A stretch of 18,429 bases of DNA from positions 1 to 18,429 of the forward strand of contig NZ_BMQM01000050.1 in assembly GCF_014648115.1 (NCBI RefSeq), written 5' to 3'. A program made the translations under genes and the position numbers. Below, in pieces: positions 1 to 11,461 of the stretch. A model generated the notes under the pieces. That model did no database searches. It had not been told where the DNA came from and worked only from the letters and a program-made list of their open reading frames with translations. Numbering within the stretch: position 1 is the first letter of the stretch; each line of letters starts with the position of its first letter. Source of the stretch: Deinococcus seoulensis (GTDB lineage Bacteria > Deinococcota > Deinococci > Deinococcales > Deinococcaceae).

Positions 1-47
1 TCAGGTCTAGCCCGTATCCGCGTGCGCCGACTCGTTTCATAGCCTTA

Positions 48-65
48 TTATGACAAATGCTCTAG
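48..65 (+). repeat. 18-bp motif, left copy of an inverted pair
   Basis: The sequence ttatgacaaatgctctag reappears as its reverse complement at 18365-18382 with one substitution. After the 18-mer, further short matches follow in the same order in both copies (TGCGG, then TTCAT), so the shared unit may be larger and degraded. It sits in non-coding DNA at both places. Confidence 0.6.
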
Positions 66-249
66 TGCGGACAGGTTCATCACTTCCGCGCAGACCAGCG
101 AGAAGCAACCAGTGTTGACCCCTCTCCCTTGAGGGGGGAGGCTGGGAGGGGGGTGAGCAGGCATGGCATGACAGAAGACGTTTTGCATGCTTTTCCCCTC
201 TGGCGCTTGAACAGTGTCCGCACCATTGATGAACAGCGCCGCAGGAAAC

Positions 250-288
250 GGGGAGTGGGAACCGCCGGTCAGCCTGTTCCCACTCCCC
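250..288 (-). terminator. Hairpin terminator after the ABC importer operon
   Basis: A perfect 13-bp inverted repeat (250-262 with 276-288, stem GGGGAGTGGGAAC) and a 13-nt loop lie about 20 nt beyond the stop codon of the ATPase gene. On the minus strand it is followed by GTTTCC, a weak T tract, so termination is plausible rather than certain. Confidence 0.65.
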
Positions 289-308
289 ACTCGCTCCTCT
301 GTACTGCT

Positions 309-1070
309 TTACGGCCCCTCGTCTTCCAGGGTGCGGCGCAGGTCGTCCAGGCTGACGCTCTTGGCGGGGGCGTCCAGGACCACCTGACCGGCCCGCAGCG
401 CCACGACCCGCTGACCCAGGTGCAGGGCTTCCTCCAGCTGGTGCGTGACGAACACGACCGTCACCCTGTGCTGCCACCACAGGGCCAGCAGTTCGTCGGC
501 CAGGGCGGTGCGGGTTGCGTGATCCAGGGCGCTGAACGGCTCGTCGAGCAGCAGCAGGCCCGGCTGGATCGCCAGGGCGCGGGCCAGGGCGACCCGTTGC
601 CGCTGACCGCCGCTCAGTTCGTGCGGGCGGCGCGCGCCGTACTCCGCGAGGCCCACCTGCCGCAGCGCGTCCTGCACGCGGGCGTCGCGTTCGGCGCGGG
701 GCACGCCGCGCAGGCCGAAGGCGACGTTCCCGGCGACGGTCAGCCAGGGGAACAGCGCGGCCTCCTGCTGCACCAGGGTCAGGCGGGGGTGCGGGCCGCG
801 CACGACCTCGCCGCCCAGTCTGATCTGTCCGCTCTGGGGTTTCAGGAACCCGGCCAGGAGGCTCAGCAGGGTGCTCTTGCCGCTGCCGGACGGGCCGACG
901 ACGCACAGGAACTCCCCGCCCGGCACCTCTAGCTTCAGGGGGCCGACGCCTGCCGCCTGCTGACCCCGGCGGCCCTGGTAGCGGTAGGTCACGCCGTCCA
1001 GGTTCAGGGGTGCGCCGCCACGCCCGGCGGCCAGGGGGGCGGGGGCGGCGCGGGTCATGGTGGTGGTCAT
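309..1070 (-). CDS. ABC transporter ATP-binding protein (sulfonate/nitrate/taurine importer type)
   Basis: A 253-residue nucleotide-binding subunit that powers import through the permease encoded just upstream. All ABC motifs are present: Walker [10 protein letters not shown] at residues 59-67, Q-loop Gln at about 101-102, signature LSGGQ at 152-156, Walker B LLLLDEP at 172-178 and the switch His at 210. Length and the VTHQLEEAL segment fit the SsuB/TauB/NrtD group. The start ATG overlaps the permease stop by 4 bp (ATGA), which implies translational coupling. It is the last gene of the operon and is followed by a hairpin terminator. The family cannot be split into sulfonate, taurine, nitrate or bicarbonate transporters from the ATPase alone; proximity to sulfate-assimilation genes favours a sulfur compound. 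Confidence 0.93.
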   Translation of the reverse strand: MTTTMTRAAPAPLAAGRGGAPLNLDGVTYRYQGRRGQQAAGVGPLKLEVPGGEFLCVVGPSGSGKSTLLSLLAGFLKPQSGQIRLGGEVVRGPHPRLTLVQQEAALFPWLTVAGNVAFGLRGVPRAERDARVQDALRQVGLAEYGARRPHELSGGQRQRVALARALAIQPGLLLLDEPFSALDHATRTALADELLALWWQHRVTVVFVTHQLEEALHLGQRVVALRAGQVVLDAPAKSVSLDDLRRTLEDEGP

Positions 1071-1903
1071 TGTGGCACCTCCAGGCCGTAGTCACGGCGG
1101 ACGCGGCCCTCGGCGGCGCGCAGCAGCGAGTCGAACAGCCCGCCGATCACGCCGATGATGATGATCGTCGCCAGGACCAGCGCCACGTTCGCGGTGTTCC
1201 GCCCGATCTCCAGCTGTTCACCCAGGCTGGCCGCTCCGGCGATCAGGAGTTCCCCGCCGACCAGGGCGCGCCAGGAGAAACTCCAGGCGGTGCGCAGCCC
1301 GGTCAGGATGCTGGGCACGCTGGCGGGCAGCAGCACCCGCAGCATCAGGCCCAGCGAGCCCGCGCCCAGCGTGCGGCCCGCCACGCGCAGCGCCGGGGGG
1401 ACGTTCAGCAGCGCGCCGGACACCGCCAGCGCCACCGGAATGAAGCCTTCCAGGATGACGACGAACAGCACGGCGCGTTCGTTCAGGCCCAGGAACAGGA
1501 TCGCGAACGGCACGAACGCGATGCTGGGCACGCTCTGGATGCCGGTCAGGTACGCGCCCAGCGTGGTCCGCAGGGGTCGCCACGCGCCCATCAGCAGGCC
1601 CACGACGACGCCCAGCAGCACGGCGATCACGTACCCGGTCAGGACGCGGCGCAGGCTTCCGCCGATGGCGGACAGCAGCTTGCCGTCCTGCGGGCCGGTG
1701 CCCCACAGGCCGTAGCTGATCTCGGTCCACACGGCTTTCGGGCCGGGGAACACGTACGGCGGGTACAGTTTGAGTACGTCGGTGACCAGCCACCACGCGC
1801 CCAGGATGACGATCAGGCCCACGAGCTGCGTGACCAGGGTCTGCCAGCGGCTCTGGCCCCGCGCGGCGCGGGTGGGTTGAATGTCAGGGGAGAGGGTCGT
1901 CAC
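1067..1903 (-). CDS. ABC transporter permease (SsuC/TauC/NrtB family)
   Basis: A 278-residue inner-membrane protein with about six hydrophobic helices, for example near residues 23-42, 87-107, 124-140, 144-165 and 236-256. The cytoplasmic EAA-type loop that docks the ATPase lies at about 176-199 ([20 protein letters not shown]). The start is a GTG at 1903-1901, preceded by GGAGG at 7 nt spacing, which decides the start. It lies 18 nt downstream of the binding-protein gene and overlaps the ATPase gene by 4 bp, so the three genes form one importer operon. Substrate is unknown, as for its partners; the family moves sulfonates, taurine, nitrate, cyanate or bicarbonate. Confidence 0.92.
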   Translation of the reverse strand: MTTLSPDIQPTRAARGQSRWQTLVTQLVGLIVILGAWWLVTDVLKLYPPYVFPGPKAVWTEISYGLWGTGPQDGKLLSAIGGSLRRVLTGYVIAVLLGVVVGLLMGAWRPLRTTLGAYLTGIQSVPSIAFVPFAILFLGLNERAVLFVVILEGFIPVALAVSGALLNVPPALRVAGRTLGAGSLGLMLRVLLPASVPSILTGLRTAWSFSWRALVGGELLIAGAASLGEQLEIGRNTANVALVLATIIIIGVIGGLFDSLLRAAEGRVRRDYGLEVPQ

Positions 1904-1921
1904 GTCAGGTCCTCCACGGGA

Positions 1922-2872
1922 TCACTTGCGGATGAACGGCGCGAGGTCCGGCGCGCTGCGGGCGTACCCGGCTTCCACGTTCAGCTTCGCGTACTCGGTC
2001 AGCGCAGCCAGGTCGAGGTTGGTCGTGAAGCGCGTCCGCGCGAAGGCCCGTTGCAGCACGCGCGGGTCGAGTTTCGTGCCCGTCGCTTTCAGCAACTGGT
2101 TGTTCACGGCGGTCTGAGCCGCTGCCGGGGAGCGGTTGATGAACGCCACGGCCTCGGTGTGAGCCTTCAGGAACGCGGCGACGATCTGCGGGTTGGCCTG
2201 CGCGAACTTCGCGTTCACGATCACGACGGTCGTGGGGTACTTCCCGTCGCGCCAGACGGTCTTCTCACTGCCGATGACCTTGTGCCCCTGCGCTTCCAGG
2301 GCCGCGCCCCAGGGTTCCGGGACCAGCGTGGCGTCCACGCGTTTGGCGGCGAAGGCGGCCAGCACGTCGGCCGGGGCGATGGGCGTGATCGTGACGGTCC
2401 CGCCGTCCGCCCTGGGCTTCAGGCCGTTCTCGTTCAGGATGTGGCGCAGGCTGATGTCCTGCGTGTTCCCCAGGCTGGGCACCGCGACGATCTTCCCGCC
2501 CAGATCCCTGTAGGACTTGATGCCGCTGTCCTTGCGCACGACGAGCACCGCGCCCGCCTCGCTGGCCCCGGCGAGGAACTGCACAGGCATGCCGCGCCCG
2601 GCCGCGTTGATGGCCGGTCCCGGCCCCACATAGGCGATGTCGATCTGCCCGGCGGCGAACGCCTCGGTCAGGGTGGTGCCGGAGACGAACTCCCTGGCGT
2701 CCAGCTTCACCTTGCCGAGGGCCTTCTGGAAGGTGCCGCGCTCCAGGCCCACCAGGGCCGGCGCGTGCGTGAGGTTGGGGAAGAAGCCCAGGCGCACGGT
2801 CTGGGCGTCCTGGGCGGCGGCGGTGGTCAGCAGGGTCAGCGTCAGCAGGGTCGGTCTGATCAGTCGGGTCAT
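1922..2872 (-). CDS. ABC transporter substrate-binding protein (SsuA/TauA/NrtA-like)
   Basis: A 316-residue exported solute receptor. The N terminus is a signal peptide ([20 protein letters not shown], likely cut after about residue 20) with no lipobox Cys, so the mature protein is soluble rather than a lipoprotein. The mature part opens with [17 protein letters not shown] and contains [28 protein letters not shown] and VPEPWGAAL, patterns typical of NMT1/SsuA-type receptors for sulfonates, nitrate and similar anions. GGAGGG lies just ahead of the ATG. It is the first gene of the importer operon and is separated from sat by a strong hairpin, so it may have its own promoter. The ligand cannot be deduced; a sulfonate or other sulfur anion is the best guess from the neighbours. 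Confidence 0.9.
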   Translation of the reverse strand: MTRLIRPTLLTLTLLTTAAAQDAQTVRLGFFPNLTHAPALVGLERGTFQKALGKVKLDAREFVSGTTLTEAFAAGQIDIAYVGPGPAINAAGRGMPVQFLAGASEAGAVLVVRKDSGIKSYRDLGGKIVAVPSLGNTQDISLRHILNENGLKPRADGGTVTITPIAPADVLAAFAAKRVDATLVPEPWGAALEAQGHKVIGSEKTVWRDGKYPTTVVIVNAKFAQANPQIVAAFLKAHTEAVAFINRSPAAAQTAVNNQLLKATGTKLDPRVLQRAFARTRFTTNLDLAALTEYAKLNVEAGYARSAPDLAPFIRK

Positions 2873-2905
2873 GGGCCCTCCAGGGTGGGATGCTGTATTT
2901 CAATG

Positions 2906-2945
2906 GGGACGGCGGGTCAGCTCATGTGACAGCCCCCGCCGTCCC
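2906..2945 (-). terminator. Hairpin between sat and the importer operon
   Basis: An 11-bp perfect stem (GGGACGGCGGG at 2906-2916 pairs with 2935-2945) encloses an 18-nt loop, 38 nt after the sat stop codon and about 34 nt before the binding-protein ATG. No strong T tract follows on the minus strand (CCATTGAAATAC). It probably terminates or attenuates the sulfate-assimilation transcript before the importer genes. Confidence 0.55.
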
Positions 2946-2982
2946 TTCAGGTTTCCTTCAGTTCGTGTGCCGACCGGTCAGT

Positions 2983-4149
<1,167 letters not shown>

Positions 4150-4174
4150 GGGTCGGACCTCTTGATGAAAAGAC

Positions 4175-4182
4175 TCAACTAT
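4175..4182 (-). promoter_or_regulatory. ATAGTTGA motif upstream of sat
   Basis: On the minus strand GAATAGTTGAGT lies about 25-35 nt before the sat ATG. A near-identical GGATAGTTGACT lies upstream of the DUF4395-sir genes (7599-7606 core). The 8-bp identity in two sulfur-gene upstream regions could mark a shared operator, but 8 bp may be chance. Confidence 0.25.
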
Positions 4183-4249
4183 TCGGGGCAGGAAAAGCCG
4201 CTCAGGATTCAGGCGGCGGTGCAGGTGCTCGGGCGTCAACAGCGGCGCG

Positions 4250-4929
<680 letters not shown>

Positions 4930-4933
<4 letters not shown>

Positions 4934-5462
4934 ACCTTCAGGGCCTCCAGCAGTTGCCGCACGCCGTCCTCGACGCTGATGCGGTCGGTGCGCAGGTGCA
5001 GATCCGGATTCTCCGGGGCCTCGTAGGGGTCGCTGACCCCGGTGAAGTGCGGGATCTCCCCGGCGATGGCCTTCAGGTACAGGCCCTTCACGTCCCGCGC
5101 CGTCACGACGTCCAGCGGGGCATCCACGAAGACCTCCAGCGCGTTCGGAAGGCCGGACAGCACCTCGCGGCGGGTGTCGGCGTAGGGGCTGATCGCGCTG
5201 ACCAGGACCGTCACGCCGTGCTTGGCGAGCAGGCCCGCCACGAAGCCGATGCGGCGCACGTTCGTGTCCCGGTCCGCCTTCGAGAAGCCCAGGCCCTTGC
5301 TGAGGTTCTCGCGCACCGCGTCGCCGTCCAGCAGTTCCACGGCCACGCCACGCGCCAGGAGTTCCTCGTGCAGGGCACTCGCCAGGGTGCTTTTTCCGGC
5401 GCCGCTGAGGCCGGTCAGCCACACCACGCGGCCCGTCCCGACGGCCTGCTCGGCCACGGCGG

Positions 5463-5466
<4 letters not shown>
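4930..5466 (-). CDS. cysC: Adenylylsulfate kinase (APS kinase)
   Basis: A 178-residue kinase that phosphorylates APS at the 3' position with ATP to give PAPS. The P-loop GLSGAGKST is at residues 19-27, DGD at 47-49, [14 protein letters not shown] at 61-74, ISPY at 92-95 and [17 protein letters not shown] at 127-143, all in the order and spacing of the family, and the length is typical. The ATG at 5466 overlaps the sir stop (ATGA), and the gene's own stop overlaps the cysH ATG, so it is tightly coupled on both sides. Together with a CysH bearing iron-sulfur ligands, its presence leaves open whether APS, PAPS or both are reduced. Confidence 0.95.
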
Positions 5467-7034
<1,568 letters not shown>

Positions 7035-7052
7035 GGTCGGTCCTTTTATGGC

Positions 7053-7072
7053 GCGGTATGTCGCGGTATGTC
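7053..7072. repeat. 10-bp tandem duplication in the DUF4395-sir gap
   Basis: The unit gcggtatgtc occurs twice in direct tandem in the 73-nt gap between the DUF4395 gene and sir, about 20 nt ahead of the sir ATG. It looks like a simple slippage duplication; it might affect leader spacing but no function is evident. Confidence 0.6.
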
Positions 7073-7107
7073 GCGCGGGGCGTGCAGGGGTTCGGGGTGA
7101 AGGGAGA

Positions 7108-7560
7108 TCAGCGGCGCAGCAGCGCGTAGCGCAGGCGACGGTACTGGAAGTACATGATGCAGCCCACGCAGATCTTCTCGGTCAGGTTCAGGACGGCCAG
7201 CGCGATCACGACCACGCCCAGCAGCGCCCCCACGACCGGCAGGCCAGCCAGGGTGAACGCGGCGGAGGCCAGCAGGAAGGTGCCGCCCACGCCCTGCGCG
7301 AAGTGATGCGCGCGGGGGTCCTCCTCGACGATCTCGGGGCTCAGGCCCAGACTGCGGCCCAGCAGGCGGTACGCGGCGCGCATGGGGGAGACGTCTGGGA
7401 GCACAGCGCCCAGCAGCATGGCGGCGCCCAGGATCAGCGTCAGGGCCGGGAGGGTCAGGATCACGGCCAGCAGCGTCACGAAGACCACGGCCAGCTGGTT
7501 GAACTTCAGGGCGCTGAGGTCCGTGCGGGCAGGCTGTCGGGTGGGGGCGGAAGCAATCAT
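7108..7560 (-). CDS. DUF4395 family membrane protein
   Basis: A 150-residue protein with two long hydrophobic stretches (about 23-54 and 92-125), each able to form a pair of membrane helices, separated by the family motif [12 protein letters not shown] (79-90). Near the C terminus ICVGCIMY carries a CxxC pair (C131, C134), followed by a basic tail. DUF4395 proteins have no settled biochemical role; they are often found beside sulfur-transfer genes, and here the gene heads the sulfate-assimilation operon, suggesting a redox or sulfur-related membrane role. I choose the ATG at 7560 because it lies 8 nt after a good -10 box and has no ribosome-binding site, i.e. a leaderless start; a TTG at 7602 would add 14 residues lying across the promoter. 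Confidence 0.8.
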   Translation of the reverse strand: MIASAPTRQPARTDLSALKFNQLAVVFVTLLAVILTLPALTLILGAAMLLGAVLPDVSPMRAAYRLLGRSLGLSPEIVEEDPRAHHFAQGVGGTFLLASAAFTLAGLPVVGALLGVVVIALAVLNLTEKICVGCIMYFQYRRLRYALLRR

Positions 7561-7568
7561 TGACAAAA

Positions 7569-7597
7569 AAGGTAAACCTTTATGGCGTACAAAACAA
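7569..7597 (-). promoter_or_regulatory. Promoter of the sulfate-assimilation operon (leaderless)
   Basis: On the minus strand TTGTTT (7597-7592) and TACCTT (7574-7569) are spaced by 17 bp, in the most AT-rich patch of the region. The -10 box ends 8 nt before the ATG at 7560, so transcription would start at or next to the start codon. The shared motif GGATAGTTGACT adjoins the -35 box, where an operator would be expected. Confidence 0.55.
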
Positions 7598-7598
7598 G

Positions 7599-7606
7599 TC
7601 AACTAT
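7599..7606 (-). promoter_or_regulatory. ATAGTTGA motif at the sulfate operon promoter
   Basis: This is the second copy of the motif found upstream of sat. It lies immediately upstream of, and adjacent to, the candidate -35 box. It might be an operator for a sulfur-responsive regulator, but no such regulator is encoded in the window. Confidence 0.25.
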
Positions 7607-7751
7607 CCAGACAGGTGCCCGGACCCACCCTTCACGCAGTCCACACCGTCCCGCCGGACCCGTCCAGCACACCCCGACACAGCTGACCGGCTGTCAAGCG
7701 CACCTGCGGCAACGCCCGCCCGGCCCGCCCGCTAGCCTGCCAGGGCACTCA
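7603..7751. other. Gene-free spacer before the repeat element
   Basis: This C-rich stretch separates the sulfate operon promoter from the first double-hairpin repeat. It contains no credible reading frame. Its one notable signal is a plus-strand TAGCCT (7733-7738), a good match to the deinococcal TANNNT -10 box, which could drive the DUF945-like gene through the repeat. No clear -35 box accompanies it. Confidence 0.35.
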
Positions 7752-7900
7752 TACGGACTCCGATTGAATGGCTTACAAAGCCGTTCAATCCGAGCAGAGC
7801 GAGTATGAGTCGAAGCGGGTTCCGGACATGGAGTTGACAGATCGGTGGTGTTCCGATCTGTTAACGAAATAAACGGAACCCGATCATACGGATTCCGTTT
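7752..7900 (+). repeat. Double-hairpin repeat, copy A
   Basis: A 132-bp unit (7752-7883) followed by a short inverted fragment of the same family end (7887-7900). Architecture: terminal TACGGACTCC; hairpin 1 with 17-nt arms 7758-7774 and 7778-7794 around a 3-nt loop; a spacer; hairpin 2 with 13-bp arms 7833-7845 and 7853-7865 around a 7-nt loop; and an end resembling the inverted terminus. It matches copy C in inverted orientation with six substitutions plus a 1-nt end difference. It lies between the divergent DUF4395 and DUF945 genes. TCA flanks both ends of the unit (7749-7751 and 7884-7886), possibly a target duplication. Confidence 0.85.
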
Positions 7901-7930
7901 CCATACACCCCCGGCCCAGCAGGAGACCCC

Positions 7931-9367
7931 ATGACCGACCCGATCCCGCCGAACAGCCCCACCCCGATTCGCCGTCCGGCCCGCCCGCTGGCCGCCGCCG
8001 CCCTCGGCGCCCTGCTGCTGGTGGGCGCGTACGCCGGCGCGACGGCCGTGTTCTCCAGCCGCGCCCAGACGCTGACCACCGACCTGACTGACCGGCTGCG
8101 CGCCAGTGCCGCCGCCTCGGGCGCGCAGGTCGAACAGGTGTCGTACGCGCGCGGCTTCACGCACAGCACGCAGGTGCTGCGGCTCAGGCTGCCCGGCACC
8201 GACGGCGCCCCGCAGGAACTGCTCGTCACGAACGACATCCAGCACGGCCCGCTGCCCGCCTTCAGCGGCGTCGGGCAGGCCACCGTCACCACCACCTTCC
8301 GCCCCGGGGACCCGCAGACGCAGGCCGCGTACGCCCGCGCGTTCCCCACCCGCCAGCCCCGGATCGTGACCGCCATCGGACTCGCCGGAGACACCCACAG
8401 CCGCGTGGACGTTCCGGGCGGCACCGTCACCGAGCAGGGCACCACCGTGAACTGGCAGCCCCTGGACGGCACCGTGGACGTGCAGGGCAACGACACCCGC
8501 CTGAACCTCAGCTGGCCCGGCCTGACCGTCCGCGACCCCGGCGACGGCACACCGACCAGCGGCACCGTCGGCCGCGTCACCCTGACCGGCGAGAACCGCC
8601 GTGACGGTCCCGACGACCCCATCGGGCTGGGCCGCGTCACCCTGACCCTGGACAGCGCGGGCCTCGATGCGGGCACCGACTCCATGAACATGACCGGCCT
8701 GACCATCAGCGCCGACACCACCGCGCAGGACGGCTACCTGAACAGCGCCGTGAAGTACGACGTCGGCACGCTTACCCTGCCCGGCCCGGACGGCGCGGCC
8801 CTGCGCGACCTGCAACTGCACCTGAGCCTCGGACACCTGGCGCGCGAACCGCTCGCCCGCCTCGCAACCCTGCTGAACGAAGCCCAGCCGGACGACGGTC
8901 AGCCGGACGACAGTCAATCGGACGCGCCGGGCAGTCCCGACCCCGCAGACCCCCTCGCGGCCCTCAGCCCCGAGCAGCAGACGCAGGCCCGCGCCGACCT
9001 GCTGGCCCTGCTGAAAGAAAACCCGGTCCTCCGCCTGGAGCGCCTGAACGTCACGCAGCCCGGCGGGAACGTCACCCTGACCGGCCAGTTCTCCCTGCCC
9101 GGCGCGGCCCGCCTGAGTGACCCGGACCTTCAGCGGCTGCCCGACCAGCCCGACACGCTGCTCCCGCTGGCCGATCTGCGCCTGAACCTCAGCGCCACCC
9201 AGGCCGCCCTGAACGACCTGCTCGGCACCCTCGGCCCGCTCGCCGGACTGGTCGATCCCGACACCCTGATCAGCGCCGGGTACCTGACCCGCAGCGGCGA
9301 CCAGCTGAGCCTCGACCTGCGCCTCGACCAGGGCCGCGCCACCCTGAACGGCCAGCCGCTGGAGTGA
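7931..9367 (+). CDS. DUF945 (YdgA-like) membrane-anchored protein
   Basis: A 478-residue protein with a short Pro-rich N terminus, one membrane segment at about 19-41 and a long extracytoplasmic part rich in beta-type repeats. NDIQHGPLP (101-109) matches the IxHGPLP signature of DUF945/YdgA proteins, whose function is not established. A low-complexity QPDD/SQSD-type linker lies near residues 320-335, followed by a second domain with repeated LNLS/LTGQF-type strands. AGGAGA at 7921-7926 gives a normal ribosome-binding site for the ATG at 7931. The gene is flanked by repeat copies on both sides: copy A fills the leader and copy B begins right after its TGA. The family call is good; a cellular role cannot be stated. 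Confidence 0.8.
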   Translation: MTDPIPPNSPTPIRRPARPLAAAALGALLLVGAYAGATAVFSSRAQTLTTDLTDRLRASAAASGAQVEQVSYARGFTHSTQVLRLRLPGTDGAPQELLVTNDIQHGPLPAFSGVGQATVTTTFRPGDPQTQAAYARAFPTRQPRIVTAIGLAGDTHSRVDVPGGTVTEQGTTVNWQPLDGTVDVQGNDTRLNLSWPGLTVRDPGDGTPTSGTVGRVTLTGENRRDGPDDPIGLGRVTLTLDSAGLDAGTDSMNMTGLTISADTTAQDGYLNSAVKYDVGTLTLPGPDGAALRDLQLHLSLGHLAREPLARLATLLNEAQPDDGQPDDSQSDAPGSPDPADPLAALSPEQQTQARADLLALLKENPVLRLERLNVTQPGGNVTLTGQFSLPGAARLSDPDLQRLPDQPDTLLPLADLRLNLSATQAALNDLLGTLGPLAGLVDPDTLISAGYLTRSGDQLSLDLRLDQGRATLNGQPLE

Positions 9368-9470
9368 TACGGACTCGGGTTGAATGGCTTGCGAAGGCAT
9401 TCAACCCGAGCGGATGCGAGTGGGAGGGCAAGTGCCCCTCCGGACGTGGAGCTGGCAGGGGCGGTATGGG
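9368..9470 (+). repeat. Double-hairpin repeat, copy B (diverged)
   Basis: A diverged relative of copy A in the same orientation, starting at the base after the DUF945-like gene's TGA. Hairpin 1 is kept (arms 9374-9390 and 9394-9410, loop GCG, one mismatch in 17). Relative to copy A, one stem pair changed from A-T to G-C by two matching substitutions and another from T-G to T-A. The middle forms a different small hairpin (GGAGGGCA with TGCCCCTCC). The left part of hairpin 2 is recognisable but its right arm is lost. It lies between two convergent genes and may serve as a bidirectional terminator. Confidence 0.7.
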
Positions 9471-9534
9471 GGCGGATTACCAGCGAAGCAGACGGCCGTC
9501 CGTACGACCGCACGCCCCCGCGCAGAGCTGGCCT

Positions 9535-10542
9535 TCAGGGCCGGTTCTCGCAGGCCAGACCGTCGCGGTCGCCGTCCAGCTCGGGCCGGTACCCCGGCTG
9601 GCCGCGCCGCAGCGGCAGGGTCGCACCGGCCGCGCGGGCCGCGGCGCAACTGCTGAACCCGGCAGGCGGCCGGGCCTGCGGCGCGCCGGGTTTCGGCGTG
9701 ACCTGCGTGGCGCAGCTGCGGCCCGTCGGCAACCGGAACGGCGCGCCCGCCGCGCGGTTCACGCGGTACCCCAGGTCCTCCAGCGCGCCCAGCGTCAGCG
9801 GACTGACCGGATTGACCCGCCCCGTGAACTCCCCGGCGCTGCCGGACAGGATCTCGCTGCACACCGCGTCTCCGGCCCAGTGCCCGGCGTCCGGGTCGAG
9901 CGGCACGCCCACCTCCCGGCCGCCCAGCGCGCGGTACGCGGCCAGGGCGCGCGGGCCGGTGTAGTACAGCTGCCTGCCGACCCGCCTGACGAACGTCCGG
10001 CCGTCCGGGTCGCCGCTGACCGACACGCGGTACTCGGCTTCCCACAGCGTGCCCACGCCCAGCGTGTGCAGGAACTCGTGAATCATGGTGTCCAGCAGAT
10101 CCGCGCGCGGCAGGTCATTCAGGCCGTCACTGTTCAGTTCGATGGTGCCGTACATGGGCAGGAACGACCCGTCCCGCAGGTCGCAGGGCATGCCAGTGGC
10201 GTACAGGTCGTCTTCCAGGTTCTTCACGATCACGAACACCACGAACTGCCGCGCGGTCTCCCGCAGGCGCGGCAGCCCCTGGTCGCAGTCCCCGGCGGGC
10301 GCGTCCAGCCGCACCGGCACGAACGGCGAGGCGATCAGCGCCGACACGCGCGCCGCCGCCTCCTGCACCGTGGCCCGCTGCGCGGCATTCAGCGTCCGGC
10401 CCAGCAGGCGCGGCTCGATGGTGAACGCAGCGGACGCAGCGGCCCGCGCGTGCGGCGCTGTCAGCAGCCCGGCGCACGCCAGCAGGAACAGCAGACGCCG
10501 GGCCAGGGCAGGCAGCGGCCGGACCGTGAACAGGGGAGGCAC
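9535..10542 (-). CDS. Secreted leishmanolysin-like metalloprotease with excalibur domain
   Basis: A 335-residue exported protein. The signal peptide covers about residues 10-34 ([23 protein letters not shown]). The zinc motif [13 protein letters not shown] is at 155-167, with a likely third ligand H221 in GHW and the family's [13 protein letters not shown] at 247-259. The Met-turn position, usually ELMTG in relatives, reads EILSG (230-234), so the Met is missing. The C terminus (about 296-332) is an excalibur calcium-binding domain with two Cys (C299, C331) and [11 protein letters not shown] choose the GTG at 10542 because TACAGT ends 6 nt upstream, a leaderless start, and the signal peptide then sits correctly. 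Longer frames upstream are antisense to the neighbouring gene. Target proteins are unknown. Confidence 0.8.
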   Translation of the reverse strand: MPPLFTVRPLPALARRLLFLLACAGLLTAPHARAAASAAFTIEPRLLGRTLNAAQRATVQEAAARVSALIASPFVPVRLDAPAGDCDQGLPRLRETARQFVVFVIVKNLEDDLYATGMPCDLRDGSFLPMYGTIELNSDGLNDLPRADLLDTMIHEFLHTLGVGTLWEAEYRVSVSGDPDGRTFVRRVGRQLYYTGPRALAAYRALGGREVGVPLDPDAGHWAGDAVCSEILSGSAGEFTGRVNPVSPLTLGALEDLGYRVNRAAGAPFRLPTGRSCATQVTPKPGAPQARPPAGFSSCAAARAAGATLPLRRGQPGYRPELDGDRDGLACENRP

Positions 10543-10548
10543 AGTCCC

Positions 10549-10554
10549 ACTGTA
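10549..10554 (-). promoter_or_regulatory. -10 box of the metalloprotease gene (leaderless)
   Basis: TACAGT on the minus strand ends 6 nt before the GTG start at 10542 and there is no ribosome-binding site. This spacing places the transcript start at the start codon. No clear -35 box is visible. Confidence 0.5.
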
Positions 10555-10604
10555 AGCCCACCCGCCCGCCCACCTGACCCGCTGCCCGGCAGGGAAGTCC
10601 GTAC

Positions 10605-10610
10605 TACACT
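10605..10610 (+). promoter_or_regulatory. -10 box of the first PRTase gene (leaderless)
   Basis: TACACT ends 7 nt before the GTG start codon at 10618 with no ribosome-binding site between. It is divergent from the metalloprotease promoter within a 75-nt gap. No convincing -35 hexamer is visible. Confidence 0.5.
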
Positions 10611-10617
10611 GCTCAGA

Positions 10618-11166
<549 letters not shown>

Positions 11167-11299
11167 TACGGATTCCGTTTATTTCGTTAACAGATCGGAA
11201 CCCCACCGATCTGTTAACTCCATGTCCGGAACCCGCTTCGACTCCTACTCGCTCCGCTCGGATTGAACGGCTTTATAAGCCATTCAATCGGAGTCCGTA
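11167..11299 (-). repeat. Double-hairpin repeat, copy C
   Basis: A 133-bp unit in inverted orientation relative to copy A, about 95% identical. Ends are TACGGATTCC and GGAGTCCGTA, inverted repeats with one mismatch. Hairpin 2 is a perfect 13-bp stem (11186-11198 with 11206-11218, GTTAACAGATCGG). Hairpin 1 spans about 11257-11293 in this orientation and is better paired when read on the minus strand (G-U instead of C-A). It begins at the base after the first PRTase gene's TGA and may act as its terminator. Confidence 0.88.
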
Positions 11300-11373
11300 C
11301 GACCCTGACCGGCCTGAAGTGTGGCGTGGGATTCGTCCTGCGCCACGTTCTGTTGCCGTTCGCCGCTGACCTG

Positions 11374-11410
11374 CCACGCCCGTCCATTCCAGTGGAACGC
11401 CCGGGCGTGG
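11374..11410. promoter_or_regulatory. Inverted repeat ahead of the second PRTase gene
   Basis: CCACGCCCG (11374-11382) and CGGGCGTGG (11402-11410) form a perfect 9-bp inverted repeat with a 19-nt loop, about 40-75 bp upstream of the probable promoter. It may be an operator or a terminator; no T tract follows. Confidence 0.35.
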
Positions 11411-11448
11411 CGGGGCGCGCACCTGAACCGCCGCGCACACAGCCGGGA

Positions 11449-11454
11449 TAGGGT
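11449..11454 (+). promoter_or_regulatory. -10 box of the second PRTase gene (leaderless)
   Basis: TAGGGT ends 7 nt before the ATG at 11462, the same spacing as for the first PRTase gene, and GGGGCG between them is not well placed as a ribosome-binding site. This suggests a leaderless transcript. Confidence 0.45.
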
Positions 11455-11461
11455 GGGGCGC

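Larger units (their letters stand above)
1..308. other. Non-coding left flank of the window
   Basis: I see no credible gene in this stretch; the open frames crossing it read through repeats and the terminator. It holds, in order, an 18-bp motif shared with the right end of the window (48-65), a C/G-rich tract near 119-160 (runs of CCCTC and GGGAGG that can partly fold back), and a terminator-like hairpin at 250-288. Intergenic tracts of the CCCCTCTCCCTT...GAGGG type recur in many GC-rich genomes, so this one may be a dispersed repeat, but no second copy lies in the window. Confidence 0.5.

Noticed and set aside
48..65. The terminal motif as a radiation/desiccation response motif (RDRM) of Deinococcus.
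   Set aside because: Only a TTATGACA-like half matches; the second inverted half (TGNCATAA) is absent in both copies, and the neighbouring gene is not a known RDRM target.
119..160. A stable intrinsic terminator in the C/G-rich tract near the left end.
   Set aside because: The best stem is only about 6 bp with imperfect extension and no T tract; it is more likely a dispersed repeat remnant.
1010..2929. A 639-residue plus-strand frame opposite the importer genes, and similar long plus-strand frames at 2890-4827 and 5511-7100.
   Set aside because: These are antisense shadows of well-recognised minus-strand genes; their translations are compositionally biased (rich in His, Gln, Arg, Gly) and lack domains. 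GC-rich third positions create such frames.
4150..4239. A longer N terminus for ATP sulfurylase from the upstream in-frame codon at 4239.
   Set aside because: The added 30 residues do not resemble the family, and the ATG at 4149 has a ribosome-binding site and gives the usual length.
7561..7602. A TTG start at 7602 for the DUF4395 protein.
   Set aside because: It would place the reading frame across the likely -35/-10 boxes and add residues unlike the family; the ATG at 7560 fits a leaderless start.
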